From Sphingomonas sp. 28-66-16 (GTDB lineage Bacteria; Pseudomonadota; Alphaproteobacteria; Sphingomonadales; Sphingomonadaceae): a stretch of DNA of 64,000 bases. The position numbers and the translations under genes were made by a program. Under the pieces are notes generated by a model. That model did not search any database and was not told where the DNA came from. It saw only the letters and a program-made list of their open reading frames with translations. Below are positions 19,565 to 28,363 of the stretch, piece after piece. The DNA lies in the NCBI GenBank assembly GCA_002281485.1, contig NCGF01000001.1:124001-188000 (forward strand), in the 5' to 3' direction. Positions within the stretch are counted from its first letter, which is position 1. Each line of letters starts with the position of its first letter.

Positions 19565-21067
19565 GTGCCCGATCTCGACGCTTTGATCCGCCCGCTTCGG
19601 GGCCTGCCGCGCTGGGCGGTCCTGTTGCTGCTGGCGCTGCTGCTCCGCGCGCTGACCTTCGGCAACCCGATCGTCCATGTCGACGAAGAATTTTATTTCG
19701 TCACCGCGCGCGCGATGGTCCACGGCGCGGTGCCCTATCTCGACGTGTGGGATCGCAAGCCGATCGGGCTGTTCCTGCTCTACCTGCCCGCCGCCGCGCT
19801 CGGCCTGCCGCTCGGCATCTGGGCGTATCAGGCGATGGCGCTGGCGAGCGTGGTGGCAACCGCGGCGCTGATCGCGCGGCTGGCCGAACGCGCGGGCTGG
19901 GGATCGGGCGCGCTCCCCGCCGCCTGCGCCTATCTGCTGTGGCTCAACCTGCTCGAGGGCGAGGGCGGGCAGACGCCGATCTTCTACAATCTGCTGATGG
20001 TCGGCGCGGCGAGCCTGCTCGCGCCGCGCGCCGACGACGCCGACCAGCCGGCGCGGCGACTTCGCCAGGGGATCGCTGCCTGCGCGCTCGTCGGGCTCGC
20101 GCTCCAGATCAAATATTCGGTGGTGTTCGAGGCCGCTTTCTTCGGGCTGTGGTGGGTGTGGCGCGAGTGGCGGCTGTCGCGGAGCCTGGTGCGCGCGCTG
20201 GTGCTCGGGGCCGGGCTCGCCGCGCTCGTCGCGCTGCCGACGCTCGCCGCCTGGGGCTGGTATGTCGCGCATGGGGCGGGCGCGGCATTCGTCTATGCCA
20301 ATTTCGTCTCGATCGGCCAGCGCGTGCCCGATCCGCTGATCGATCAGTTGCTCAACCTGCTGATCATCCTCCTGGTTACTTCGCCGCTGCTGTCGATGGT
20401 GGTGCTGACCTGGCGGCTGCCGCGCGCGACCGGGCCGGCCCTGATCCTGCGCCGCTGGCTGTTCGCATGGGGCGGCGTCGCCGGGCTCGGCTTGCTCCTG
20501 TTCGGTTCCTATTTCGATCATTATGCGCTGCCGCTGCTCGTGCCGCTGTGCGCGATCGCGGCCGGGTTCTTCGCCGAACACCGCGCCGCGCGGCGCTTTG
20601 CGCTACCCCTGTTCGCGTTGCTGCTGATCGGATCGGAGGCGATCGTCATCGCCAAGCTCAGCGGGCGCGGCACGCCCGCGCAATTCGCCGCGTTGACCCG
20701 CGCGGTGGGGAAAGGGCCGGGGTGCCTTTATGTGTTCTCGAGCACCAGCATGTTCTACGCGGCGACCGATCGCTGCACGCTGACCCGATACCAATTCCCG
20801 AGCCATCTCGACCGCGTGCGAGAACGCGGCGCGATCGGAGTCGACCAGCAGGCCGAGATCGAGCGCATCTTCGCGGCGAAACCAGCGATCGTGCTCGTGC
20901 GCCCGCCGTTCCGCGGCGAGCGGCTCGACATGCGCGCGCTGGCGCTGCGGCTGCTCGCGCGCGACTACAAGGTGCGCGTCGCGTTGCCGCTCGGCAACGA
21001 GATCGTCACCGTCTATGCCCGCCGCAGCGCGGCGCCTTCACCGCGCCGGGCATCGACCAGCCCCTGA
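19565..21067 (+). CDS. GT39/ArnT-like membrane glycosyltransferase
   Basis: A protein of about 500 residues with roughly ten membrane helices. The GT-C signature is near the N-terminus: FGNPIVHVDEEFYFVTARAM, then PYLDVWDRKPIGLFLLY. In ArnT/PMT-type enzymes the acidic pair in the first periplasmic loop is catalytic and the donor is a polyprenyl-phosphate sugar. The C-terminal part is a soluble periplasmic domain (YVFSSTSMFYAATDRCTLTR, EIERIFAAKPAIVLVRPPF). The start is uncertain: GTG 19565 is chosen, since starts at 19448 or upstream overlap the divergent phosphatase gene. Its 3' end overlaps the convergent GT4 gene by 55 bases. The acceptor is unknown. Confidence 0.82.
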   Translation: MPDLDALIRPLRGLPRWAVLLLLALLLRALTFGNPIVHVDEEFYFVTARAMVHGAVPYLDVWDRKPIGLFLLYLPAAALGLPLGIWAYQAMALASVVATAALIARLAERAGWGSGALPAACAYLLWLNLLEGEGGQTPIFYNLLMVGAASLLAPRADDADQPARRLRQGIAACALVGLALQIKYSVVFEAAFFGLWWVWREWRLSRSLVRALVLGAGLAALVALPTLAAWGWYVAHGAGAAFVYANFVSIGQRVPDPLIDQLLNLLIILLVTSPLLSMVVLTWRLPRATGPALILRRWLFAWGGVAGLGLLLFGSYFDHYALPLLVPLCAIAAGFFAEHRAARRFALPLFALLLIGSEAIVIAKLSGRGTPAQFAALTRAVGKGPGCLYVFSSTSMFYAATDRCTLTRYQFPSHLDRVRERGAIGVDQQAEIERIFAAKPAIVLVRPPFRGERLDMRALALRLLARDYKVRVALPLGNEIVTVYARRSAAPSPRRASTSP

Positions 21068-22206
21068 TAATAAGCCATCAGCTCAATCGTATGGTCGCGG
21101 TCGCTGCGGACCTTGCCCGCCGCGACCAGCGCGGCGCGGCGCAGCACGCGCTGGTCGCGCGCGAACAGCCGGTGGATCGCAAGCGCCGCCGATTGGGCAT
21201 CACGGGGGGCGTAAAGTTCGGCGGCATGCGGATCGGCGACTTCGGCGCACCCGCCGGCATCGGGCACGATGAGCGGCAGACCAGCCGCCATCGCCTCCGA
21301 CGCGACCAGCCCGAACGGCTCCCCCTCCGATCCGTGGATCAGCGCGTCGCAACTCGCGACGATCCGGGCGAGCCGTTCGCGATCATAGACAGGCTGGAAC
21401 ATCCGGATATGCGGCGAGCCGGCGATCCGCTTTTCGATCTGGCGGCTTTCGATTCCGGCACCGAGCAGGATCAGCCCGACCGGCAGATCGGCGCCCGCCC
21501 GCTCGGCGGCGTCGATCACCAGTCGCCAGCGCTTTTCGGGATGGTGCCGGCCGAGCCCGAGCAGCAGATGCCCGGTCGGCGGCAGGCCGCACTGCGCGAG
21601 CAAGGCCGCGCGGAGTTTTTCGTCGCGCAGGCCTGGCGAGAAATGCCCCGTTTCGATGCCGAGCGGCATCGATTCGTCGATCCGGACGCCGCGCCGGACC
21701 AGCCGCTTCTGCAGCGCGGGCCCGTTGGTCACCACCGCATCATAATGATCGAGAAACCGGCTCATATAGCGGCTGTACCAGGCAAACGCGCGCTCGATGC
21801 GATCCTGGCTGGCGATCGATTCGAACCAGCGCAACGGATACGCCCCGACATTGTCGTTGTGCATGAAGAAGATCTTGACGGCATCGCCCTTCCACTGGCC
21901 GACGATCCACGCCGGACGCCATGGCGACGAGGCCTCGACGATATCGGGCCGGATCGAATCGAGCAGCTCGGTGACCGGGTCGGCAGCCCAGAACAGCCCG
22001 TAGTTGCGATCGAACGGCAGCGGCGGCGCCTTGACATAGATGATCCGCCCGCCGCCGGGGCGCTCCTCCTCGCGGTTGGCCCGGCCGGGGGCGATGACGA
22101 TCAGTTCGTGACCCAGATCGGCCATGATCGCCATCTTGCGGTCGACATAGGTGCGCACGCCCCCGCCGGTCGGCGAATAGAATTCGTTGACGTCAACGAT
22201 CCGCAT
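21013..22206 (-). CDS. Glycosyltransferase family 4 protein
   Basis: A 397-residue cytoplasmic GT-B glycosyltransferase. The N-terminal half begins MRIVDVNEFYSPTGGGVRTY, with the glycine-rich acceptor loop typical of GT4. The C-terminal donor-binding half contains LGLGRHHPEKRWRLVIDAAE (about residues 208-227) and the EX7E motif in GSEGEPFGLVASEAMAAGLP, ending VPDAGGCAEVAD. It follows the DUF2141 gene by 24 bases on the same strand. It probably acts with the neighbouring GT39-type enzyme and membrane protein on one envelope glycan or glycolipid; that link is inferred from proximity alone. Confidence 0.9.
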   Translation of the reverse strand: MRIVDVNEFYSPTGGGVRTYVDRKMAIMADLGHELIVIAPGRANREEERPGGGRIIYVKAPPLPFDRNYGLFWAADPVTELLDSIRPDIVEASSPWRPAWIVGQWKGDAVKIFFMHNDNVGAYPLRWFESIASQDRIERAFAWYSRYMSRFLDHYDAVVTNGPALQKRLVRRGVRIDESMPLGIETGHFSPGLRDEKLRAALLAQCGLPPTGHLLLGLGRHHPEKRWRLVIDAAERAGADLPVGLILLGAGIESRQIEKRIAGSPHIRMFQPVYDRERLARIVASCDALIHGSEGEPFGLVASEAMAAGLPLIVPDAGGCAEVADPHAAELYAPRDAQSAALAIHRLFARDQRVLRRAALVAAGKVRSDRDHTIELMAYYQGLVDARRGEGAALRRA

Positions 22207-22230
22207 GGTCCCGCCCCCCCCGAAAAGCCG

Positions 22231-22755
22231 CTAGTTCAGCGGGCCGAAACCGCTCAGGCCGCGCAAATACTGGGCACGGATCTGGGTGTGCAGCACCCCC
22301 TCCCCGACATCGAGCACTGCCATGGCCAGCTTCGGGCGGCTGCGTCCGAGCTTGGTGTTGCTGGGTAGACCGGCGCCATCGACCCAGAAGTTGAACTTGT
22401 TCTTGCCATCGCGATCATGGGTGAAGAACAGCGCGTACCGGCCGGGCTTGGGCGCCATGATGCAGATGTTGATCGGGCCGTCGGGCACCGAATCGACCCA
22501 AACCCGGCGGAAGAACTTGCCTTCGCTGACGAGATCACGATCGTCGCGCAGGAAATCCTGTTCGTTGCCGGGATAGAGTTCGAGCTTCAGTCGCCCCTTG
22601 CGATCCTTCAGGCCGACGATCGTGGCCTCGATCGCGGGCGCATCCCCGGCCTCGCAGGCCCTGGCATCGGACCCGACGACGCGCGCAGCGGCGGCCGATG
22701 GCGGGGCGGCGAGGGCCAGCGCGAGCAGCAGGCCCAGGGCCGAACGGACGATCAT
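22231..22755 (-). CDS. DUF2141 domain exported protein
   Basis: A 174-residue secreted protein. A signal peptide (about residues 1-22) precedes a DUF2141 beta-sandwich: IEATIVGLKDRKGRLKLELY, then GPINICIMAPKPGRYALFFT, then HDRDGKNKFNFWVDGAGLPS. Two cysteines occur, near residue 33 and in INICIM. DUF2141 proteins are periplasmic or outer-membrane associated with no known activity. The start codon overlaps the stop of the upstream membrane-protein gene (ATGA), so the two are translationally coupled. Confidence 0.85.
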   Translation of the reverse strand: MIVRSALGLLLALALAAPPSAAAARVVGSDARACEAGDAPAIEATIVGLKDRKGRLKLELYPGNEQDFLRDDRDLVSEGKFFRRVWVDSVPDGPINICIMAPKPGRYALFFTHDRDGKNKFNFWVDGAGLPSNTKLGRSRPKLAMAVLDVGEGVLHTQIRAQYLRGLSGFGPLN

Positions 22756-23672
22756 ATGCGGTTCCTAAGCAGCGAATACAGGCTGAACCCACCGATCAGG
22801 ATCACATGGACGAGCAGCGTCAACGCGGCCGTCAAGGCGATCAAATTCGACAGAGCCTGATCTTGCCCGATGAACAGGATCGCAAAATTGGCGAAAAGAA
22901 GGTCTTTGTTCGGCACCAGCGGCAGCCGCCATACGAGCATCCGGCCCGCCGACAGCAACAGCCACATGCCGACCGAGACCTGCGGCATGCCGAGATGCCA
23001 GACCACCGCGAGCAGCGCCGCGCCGGCCACCACCCGAATGCTGTGGACCATGAAAACCCACCATAATTTGCGGCGGGGGAGCGAAAAGACCCGCTTCGAG
23101 AAGATCAGGAAGGGCAGCGACGTCGCCATCACGATCACGGTCGAGGCGACCAGCGTATCGAACTGCGACGGTTTGAGCAGATCGTAACAAAAGGGCAGCG
23201 CGAGGGCGGTCATCGCCAGCGTCAGCGCATTGCTGGCGATGGCAGACAGGATGCTGACGTCCTTCACCGCGCCGAAAGGGGCAGCGACCATCTGTGCGCG
23301 CTGCCGCGCCCAGGCGTAGAAATACGCCTCACCCGAATAACCGAGCACCACCTCATTGGCGATTCGCTTCTTGATCAGCGCCACGAGCCCGCCGATCGGC
23401 ACGTGCCACAGCTTTCGAAAGATGATGAAATCGCCGACCGGCAGCGACAGATAGAGCAGCGCGAAAGCGATATAGAAGAGCGGATCGTGCGGCAGCGAAC
23501 GGGAGAGGCCGTCGAGCCCCGCCCCCATCAGCTCGCGGACGAGGCCGGCGATCATCGCCAGCGTGAGCACCGCGCCGAACAGCGCCGGCCAGCGGCTCTT
23601 GATCGTTTCGATCGGTTCCAGTCCCGCGATATCGGCAGTCACGACGGCAGGTGCATCGACGAGGCTATTCAC
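22752..23672 (-). CDS. Polytopic inner-membrane protein of unknown function
   Basis: A 306-residue protein with about eight predicted membrane helices (for example about residues 32-52, 65-82, 140-165, 178-195, 210-228, 232-250, 260-300). Cytoplasmic loops are rich in Lys/Arg (FSKRVFSLPRRKLWW). The charged segment GYSGEAYFYAWARQRAQM (about 118-135) recalls the GE/R motif of flippase-like LPG_synthase_TM proteins, but that resemblance is weak. I do not recognise the family with certainty. It is first in a unit with DUF2141 and GT4, suggesting a lipid or glycan transport or synthesis role. Confidence 0.78.
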   Translation of the reverse strand: MNSLVDAPAVVTADIAGLEPIETIKSRWPALFGAVLTLAMIAGLVRELMGAGLDGLSRSLPHDPLFYIAFALLYLSLPVGDFIIFRKLWHVPIGGLVALIKKRIANEVVLGYSGEAYFYAWARQRAQMVAAPFGAVKDVSILSAIASNALTLAMTALALPFCYDLLKPSQFDTLVASTVIVMATSLPFLIFSKRVFSLPRRKLWWVFMVHSIRVVAGAALLAVVWHLGMPQVSVGMWLLLSAGRMLVWRLPLVPNKDLLFANFAILFIGQDQALSNLIALTAALTLLVHVILIGGFSLYSLLRNRI

Positions 23673-23819
23673 CGGCTTTCCATTCCCAATTTCGATCCTG
23701 CATGCGCGCGCGGCGGCAAAAGGAACAGAGCCAGTTTGGAGGGTGGCCGAAAATGCTGCCAGTCCGACTCGGTCGCGGCGCGTATCTGGGCGAAGCGCCC
23801 GCCGGCTTCAAGGGGACGA

Positions 23820-24464
23820 TCAGTCGCCGGGCCGCACCCGATCGGGATGCGCTGCCGCGAAAGCAGGAAGCGCGCAGGCGGCGGCATCGGCGCGAATCAG
23901 ATGCGGCCAGGGCTCGAGAGACATGGCGAAGCGCCGCGCATTGTAGAGTTGCGGGACCAGCACGACGTCGGCGAGATCGGGCGCCGCGCCGCCGAGGAAC
24001 GGCCCCGCACCGCCGCCGCCGGCGACCATCGCCTCGAGCGCGTCGAGCCCGGTTCTTACCCAATGGCGATACCAATCATCCCGCGCGGCCTGATCCGCGC
24101 CAAATTGGGATTCGAGCCGCCGGAGCACGCGCATATTGTCGATCGGATGGGTATCGGCGACGATCACCAGCGCCCGCGCGCGCACCTCGGCGCGGTCGAA
24201 CGAATCGATCGGGAGCAGCGGTGGATCGGGATAGACCGAGTCGAGCCAGTCGATGATCGCCAGACTCTGGATGATGGGACGGCCATCGACCTCGAGCGTC
24301 GGCACCTGCCCTTGCGGATTGCGGGCGCGGTTGGCCGGGTCATGCTGCTCGGCGGCGATCAGATTGACCGCCACGCGCTCATAGGCGACGCCCTTGAGCG
24401 CCAGCGCGATCCGCACCCGGTAACTCGCCGAGGAGCGCCAATAGTCGAAAAGCCGCAGCGTCAT
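23820..24464 (-). CDS. maiA: Maleylacetoacetate isomerase (zeta-class GST)
   Basis: A 214-residue glutathione-dependent isomerase converting maleylacetoacetate to fumarylacetoacetate in tyrosine/homogentisate catabolism. The zeta-class signature SSASYRVRIALALKG is at residues 11-25. NPQGQVPTLEVDG and QSLAIIDWLD form the glutathione site. The C-terminal helical domain holds ADTHPIDNMRVLR, a conserved MaiA stretch. The start overlaps the stop of the permease gene (ATGA). No other homogentisate genes are adjacent, so a broader GST function cannot be excluded. Confidence 0.88.
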   Translation of the reverse strand: MTLRLFDYWRSSASYRVRIALALKGVAYERVAVNLIAAEQHDPANRARNPQGQVPTLEVDGRPIIQSLAIIDWLDSVYPDPPLLPIDSFDRAEVRARALVIVADTHPIDNMRVLRRLESQFGADQAARDDWYRHWVRTGLDALEAMVAGGGGAGPFLGGAAPDLADVVLVPQLYNARRFAMSLEPWPHLIRADAAACALPAFAAAHPDRVRPGD

Positions 24465-25540
24465 GTCGTCGCCGGCTCGCCGCCGTCCGGCTCATCCTGG
24501 GCGCGCTCGGAGCCGCGTTCTAGCGCCACCTTGATCATCGCCACCATCGGATCGGCGAGCGCCAGCCCGAGGACCCCGAACAGCGTGCTCGCGAGAATTT
24601 GCGACGAGAGGGTGAGCGCGGGCGGCATATCGACGGTGCGCTTGGCGACCATCGGGATCACCACATAGCCATCGAAATTCTGGACGAGGAAATAAGTGAA
24701 GATCGCCCAATAGCCCGTGTTCACGCCCGCGCTGAATCCCACCGCGACCATCAGCAGCCCGGTCATGATCGCGCCGATATTGGGGATGAAGGCGAGGATG
24801 CCGGCGATGATCCCGAGCACCAGCGCCATCGGGACCCCGCCGAGCCAGAGCATCAGCCAGATCAGCACGCCCTCGACCAGCATCCCGAGCAGGCGTCCTG
24901 CCAGCAGCCGCCGCATGGTGAATGCCATTCGGTCGATCGTGATCGCCCATTCGCTGCGCATGTCCGACGGCACGAGCCATTCGAGCCCGCGATTGTACAA
25001 TCGGGGCTCGATCGCGACGAACAAGCCGATGACCAGCACCATCAACAGGCTGGCGACCGCGCCCACCGCCGTGCTCAGCGCCGAGGTGAGGCGGCCGAAC
25101 GAACCCAGGCCCTGCTGGATCAGGCTGTTGACGTCGGCCCGCTCGGGGGTGAGCCCGTGCTCCGACGCCCAGCCATAGAGCCGCGCCGCCTGGACCTCGA
25201 GCGTGGCGCGCAACTGCGCGAACTGATCGGCGACCTGGACACCGGTCAGATAGACGACACTGGCGAGGAACGCGATCGTCAGCAACACCACGATCGCCAG
25301 CCGCCAGCCCCGCGCGATCGGCAGGACGCGACCGAGCAGGCGAACGCCCCCGTCGAGCATCGCGGCGAACACCAGCCCGCCGAAGATGATCAGCAGCGGC
25401 TGGATCAGCAGCACCACCAGCGCCATCGCCGCGGCGAGCCCGAGCCAGACCCCGGCGCGCTTGAACTCGAGGCGAATCGCCGGATCGTTGACGTCGCCGG
25501 GGCCCGGCCCGGCCACATGCCTGTCGGGGCGGTCGCTCAT
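24461..25540 (-). CDS. AI-2E family transporter (YdiK/PerM-like)
   Basis: A 359-residue inner-membrane protein with about eight helices in the arrangement of the AI-2 exporter superfamily. A pair of N-terminal hydrophobic segments (about residues 30-70) is followed by a soluble amphipathic region (about 95-160), then the permease core. The core has LGIIAGILAFIPNIGAIMTG and FLVQNFDGYVVIPMVAKRTV, which are family signatures. The ATG at 25540 overlaps the lepB stop. Members export small molecules or ions; the substrate is not inferable. Confidence 0.88.
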   Translation of the reverse strand: MSDRPDRHVAGPGPGDVNDPAIRLEFKRAGVWLGLAAAMALVVLLIQPLLIIFGGLVFAAMLDGGVRLLGRVLPIARGWRLAIVVLLTIAFLASVVYLTGVQVADQFAQLRATLEVQAARLYGWASEHGLTPERADVNSLIQQGLGSFGRLTSALSTAVGAVASLLMVLVIGLFVAIEPRLYNRGLEWLVPSDMRSEWAITIDRMAFTMRRLLAGRLLGMLVEGVLIWLMLWLGGVPMALVLGIIAGILAFIPNIGAIMTGLLMVAVGFSAGVNTGYWAIFTYFLVQNFDGYVVIPMVAKRTVDMPPALTLSSQILASTLFGVLGLALADPMVAMIKVALERGSERAQDEPDGGEPATT

Positions 25541-26406
25541 TGCGCCCGGGTTGGGTGCAGCGACGTACCGGCGCGGCCGCTACGGAACGCGGTGAACCAG
25601 GTCAGCGGGTTCCAGGTCGAGCTGCCGTCGACCGAGAAAGTGATGAATTCGGCACGACCGCCGATATTTTCCCAAGGCACGGGGCCGCCCAATCCAAGCG
25701 CCTCGACCGGGAAACGGCTGTCGGCGCTGCGATCGCGATTGTCGCCCATCACGAAGACATGGTTGGCCGGTATCGTGACCGGGCCGTAGAAATCGCCCTC
25801 GCTGCGGCCGAGCTCGACGGTGTCGTAGCTGCGGCCATTGGGCAGCGTTTCGGTGACGATCGGCAAATGGCAGTAGAGTTTGCCGTCGGGACCGGGACGG
25901 CGGGCGTCGCCATAATCGCTCGGCTCGCACCGGGCATTGGCATCGACCGGGATCAGCATCTCGTGGATCGGGCTGCGCTTGACGGGCACGCCGTTGAGAA
26001 TGACGACACCGTCGCGCACTTCCAGGCGGTCGCCCGGCAGGCCGATCACCCGCTTGATATAATCTTCGCTCTTGCCCGGCGGCGCGATGATCACGACGTC
26101 GCCGCGTTCGGGCAGCCGCCCGAACAGCCGGCCGTGGAAGAACGGCAGCAAGTGAAAGGTCGGCGACACGAACGAATAGCCATAGGGGTATTTCGTCACG
26201 ACCAGGCGATCACCGACGAGCAACCCCGGCAGCATCGATTCGGAGGGAATGTAAAAGGGTTTGGCGATCAGGCTGTGAAAGCCGAGCACCGCCAGCACCA
26301 GCCAGAATATCCCGCGCGCCTCGGCAAGCCAGTCGGTGCCGTGCCTGGCAGGCGGCGCCTGCTCGCTCTTGGTGCCACCGTCCAACGCCAACTCCTCACT
26401 CGCCAT
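25537..26406 (-). CDS. lepB: Signal peptidase I
   Basis: A 289-residue membrane serine protease removing signal peptides. One N-terminal helix (about residues 29-48) is followed by the catalytic serine in [17 protein letters not shown]. The general-base lysine is in [19 protein letters not shown]. The conserved box [13 protein letters not shown] is near residue 220, and an insertion between the two carries a Cys pair ([17 protein letters not shown]), as in other sphingomonad LepB. The start overlaps the acpS 3' end by 11 bases. It is encoded in the pyrE-pdxJ-acpS-lepB run. Confidence 0.96.
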   Translation of the reverse strand: MASEELALDGGTKSEQAPPARHGTDWLAEARGIFWLVLAVLGFHSLIAKPFYIPSESMLPGLLVGDRLVVTKYPYGYSFVSPTFHLLPFFHGRLFGRLPERGDVVIIAPPGKSEDYIKRVIGLPGDRLEVRDGVVILNGVPVKRSPIHEMLIPVDANARCEPSDYGDARRPGPDGKLYCHLPIVTETLPNGRSYDTVELGRSEGDFYGPVTIPANHVFVMGDNRDRSADSRFPVEALGLGGPVPWENIGGRAEFITFSVDGSSTWNPLTWFTAFRSGRAGTSLHPTRAQ

Positions 26407-26833
26407 CGATCGACCATCCCTGTTGCGCGTCGTGGTGCGCGATCGCCTCGATTATCACAAAGGCCTGCGCCCAGGGATGATCATCGGTCAGCGTCAAATG
26501 TATCCGTGCGACGTGGCCTTCGGGCGTCATTGCGTCAAGCCTTGCCTTGGCGCCGCCCGTCAATGCCAGCGTCGGCGCCCCGCTTCGGCGGTTTACCACG
26601 CCGATGTCGCGCAAGAACACCCCGCGCTTGAAGCCGGTTCCGACCGCCTTGGAGAAAGCCTCCTTGGCGGCGAAGCGCTTGGCATAGGTGCCCGCGCGCG
26701 TGAACGGGCGCTGCGCCGCCTTGGCGCGCTCGGCATCGGTGAACACCCGGGCCTCGAAGCGCGCGCCGAAGCGATCGAGCGACGCCTGGATGCGCTCGAT
26801 GTTGCACAGGTCCGATCCGAGCCCGATGATCAC
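26396..26833 (-). CDS. acpS: Holo-[acyl-carrier-protein] synthase
   Basis: A 145-residue phosphopantetheinyl transferase that activates acyl carrier protein. It opens [20 protein letters not shown] with the Mg-binding Asp. The second signature is [15 protein letters not shown] with the catalytic Glu/Lys. The start is GTG 26833, 10 bases after pdxJ; the longer frame upstream lies inside pdxJ. The pdxJ-acpS-lepB order is widely conserved in Proteobacteria. Confidence 0.95.
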   Translation of the reverse strand: MIIGLGSDLCNIERIQASLDRFGARFEARVFTDAERAKAAQRPFTRAGTYAKRFAAKEAFSKAVGTGFKRGVFLRDIGVVNRRSGAPTLALTGGAKARLDAMTPEGHVARIHLTLTDDHPWAQAFVIIEAIAHHDAQQGWSIDGE

Positions 26834-26843
26834 TGCCCGCCGC

Positions 26844-27572
26844 TCACCGGGCGGCGTCCATCGCCGCGCGCATCGCCCGGACCGCCTCGCCGAGGCCGGC
26901 GAAGATCGCATCGGCGATCAGCGCATGGCCGATATTGAGTTCGCGCACCTGCGGGATCGCGGCGATCGGCGCGACATTGCCAAGCGTGAGGCCGTGCCCG
27001 GCGTGCACTTCGATCCCGTTCTTCGCGGCGAGCGCGGCGGCGTCCGCGAGCCGGTGCAGTTCGGTCGTCCGGGCCGCGCCCGCGAGCTCGGCATAGGCGC
27101 CGGTGTGGAGCTCGATCACCGGTACGCCGAGCTCCAGCGCCGCCTCGATCTGCCGCGCGGCGGGCTCGACGAACAGCGACACGCGGATATCGGCGGCCTT
27201 GAGCGCGGCGACCATCGGCGCGAGCTGGTCGTGCATCCCGGCGGCATCGAGCCCGCCCTCGGTGGTGCGCTCCTCGCGCTTTTCGGGGACGATGCACGCG
27301 GCGTGCGGGCGGTGCGCAAGCGCGATCGCGAGCATTTCTTCGGTCGCCGCCATCTCGAGGTTGAGCGGCACCGTCAGCTCGGCCATCAGCCGGGCGATAT
27401 CGCCGTCGGTGATGTGGCGGCGATCCTCGCGCAGATGCGCGGTGATGCCATCGGCGCCCGCCGCCACCGCGACCAACGCCGCGCGCACCGGATCGGGATA
27501 GCCGACGCCGCGCGCGTTGCGCACCGTGGCGACGTGATCGATGTTGACGCCGAGACGCAGCGCCGCGCTCAT
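26844..27572 (-). CDS. pdxJ: Pyridoxine 5'-phosphate synthase PdxJ
   Basis: A 242-residue TIM barrel that condenses 3-amino-2-oxopropyl phosphate with deoxyxylulose phosphate in vitamin B6 synthesis. Signatures include [17 protein letters not shown] at the N-terminus, [41 protein letters not shown] and [12 protein letters not shown]. The ATG at 27572 overlaps the pyrE stop by 4 bases, and a frame to 27773 would lie within pyrE. Length is normal. Confidence 0.96.
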   Translation of the reverse strand: MSAALRLGVNIDHVATVRNARGVGYPDPVRAALVAVAAGADGITAHLREDRRHITDGDIARLMAELTVPLNLEMAATEEMLAIALAHRPHAACIVPEKREERTTEGGLDAAGMHDQLAPMVAALKAADIRVSLFVEPAARQIEAALELGVPVIELHTGAYAELAGAARTTELHRLADAAALAAKNGIEVHAGHGLTLGNVAPIAAIPQVRELNIGHALIADAIFAGLGEAVRAMRAAMDAAR

Positions 27573-28156
27573 GCCGCCAGCCCCCGGCTGCCGGGCTTGA
27601 CCGCCGGTATCGCCGCCAGTTCGGGGGGCAGCGCGTCGGCGGGATAGGCGGGGATGTCGAGCGTGCACAGCGACACCATCGGCACGCCGATATCGGCCCG
27701 GCCGTTCGATCGATCGATGATGCACGCAGCGCCGATCAGCTCGCCCGGATGCCGGCGGATCGCGGCGATGCATTCGCGCGACGAGAGTCCGGTCGTCACC
27801 AGATCCTCGACCATCACGACGCGCGCGCCGGGCGGAATCTCGAAATTGCGGCGCAGCTGGAAGTCACCCCCCTCGCGCTCGACGAACACCGCCAGGCACC
27901 CGAGCGCGCGGGCGGTCTCATAGCCGGGAATGATGCCGCCGACCGCCGGCGAGACGATCATGTCGACCTGCCCAAATCGGGCAGCGATCTTTTCGGCGAG
28001 CGCGCTGCACAGCCGCGCGGTGCGGACCGGATCCTGGAAAACGCGCATCTTCTGGAGGAAGATCGGCGAGCGAAGGCCCGAAGACAGGATGAAGTGCCCC
28101 TCGAGCAACGCGCCGGTCTCGCGAAATTCGGCCAGTACCTCGTCCTGCGTCATCAT
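27569..28156 (-). CDS. pyrE: Orotate phosphoribosyltransferase
   Basis: A 195-residue enzyme converting orotate and PRPP to OMP in pyrimidine synthesis. The N-terminus [20 protein letters not shown] and [17 protein letters not shown] are typical of this alphaproteobacterial subtype. The PRPP-binding motif is [15 protein letters not shown] (about residues 116-130), and [15 protein letters not shown] forms the active-site loop. Starts at 28156 or 28153 (adjacent ATGs) are both possible. It is the first gene of the minus run down to maiA and is divergent from the oxidase operon. Confidence 0.95.
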   Translation of the reverse strand: MMTQDEVLAEFRETGALLEGHFILSSGLRSPIFLQKMRVFQDPVRTARLCSALAEKIAARFGQVDMIVSPAVGGIIPGYETARALGCLAVFVEREGGDFQLRRNFEIPPGARVVMVEDLVTTGLSSRECIAAIRRHPGELIGAACIIDRSNGRADIGVPMVSLCTLDIPAYPADALPPELAAIPAVKPGSRGLAA

Positions 28157-28317
28157 CGGGGTCGTCCTTGGCCATTGGCCTTGGGGGTTTGCGCGCCGCG
28201 TGATAGAGTCGTGGCGAGGGCCGTGCAACGGCGGTGCCAAAAAAGCTGCGCAAAAGCTTGAGGCATGGAGACCGCATGCGTATAGGCCCCGTCCAAAGGG
28301 CGTATCCCCGCCCCTGG

Positions 28318-28326
28318 TGCGATAAT
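28318..28326 (+). promoter_or_regulatory. Candidate extended -10 element of the oxidase operon
   Basis: TGCGATAAT matches the extended -10 pattern TGnTATAAT and lies 38 bases before the ctaC ATG. No good -35 hexamer sits 17 bases upstream, as is common for extended -10 promoters. The surrounding 207-base gap between pyrE and ctaC shows no other clear structure. Confidence 0.35.
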
Positions 28327-28363
28327 GCTAAGCACCGGACTTCTCTCAGGGTGACGATTTGAA

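Noticed and set aside
19555-22368. A 937-codon plus-strand frame crossing the GT39-type and GT4 genes
   Set aside because: It lies out of frame in the first gene and antisense to the second, and has no family resemblance.
23673-23819. Possible small gene in the gap between the polytopic membrane protein gene and maiA
   Set aside because: Short frames exist on both strands, but none has a ribosome site or plausible composition; I see only a probable promoter region.
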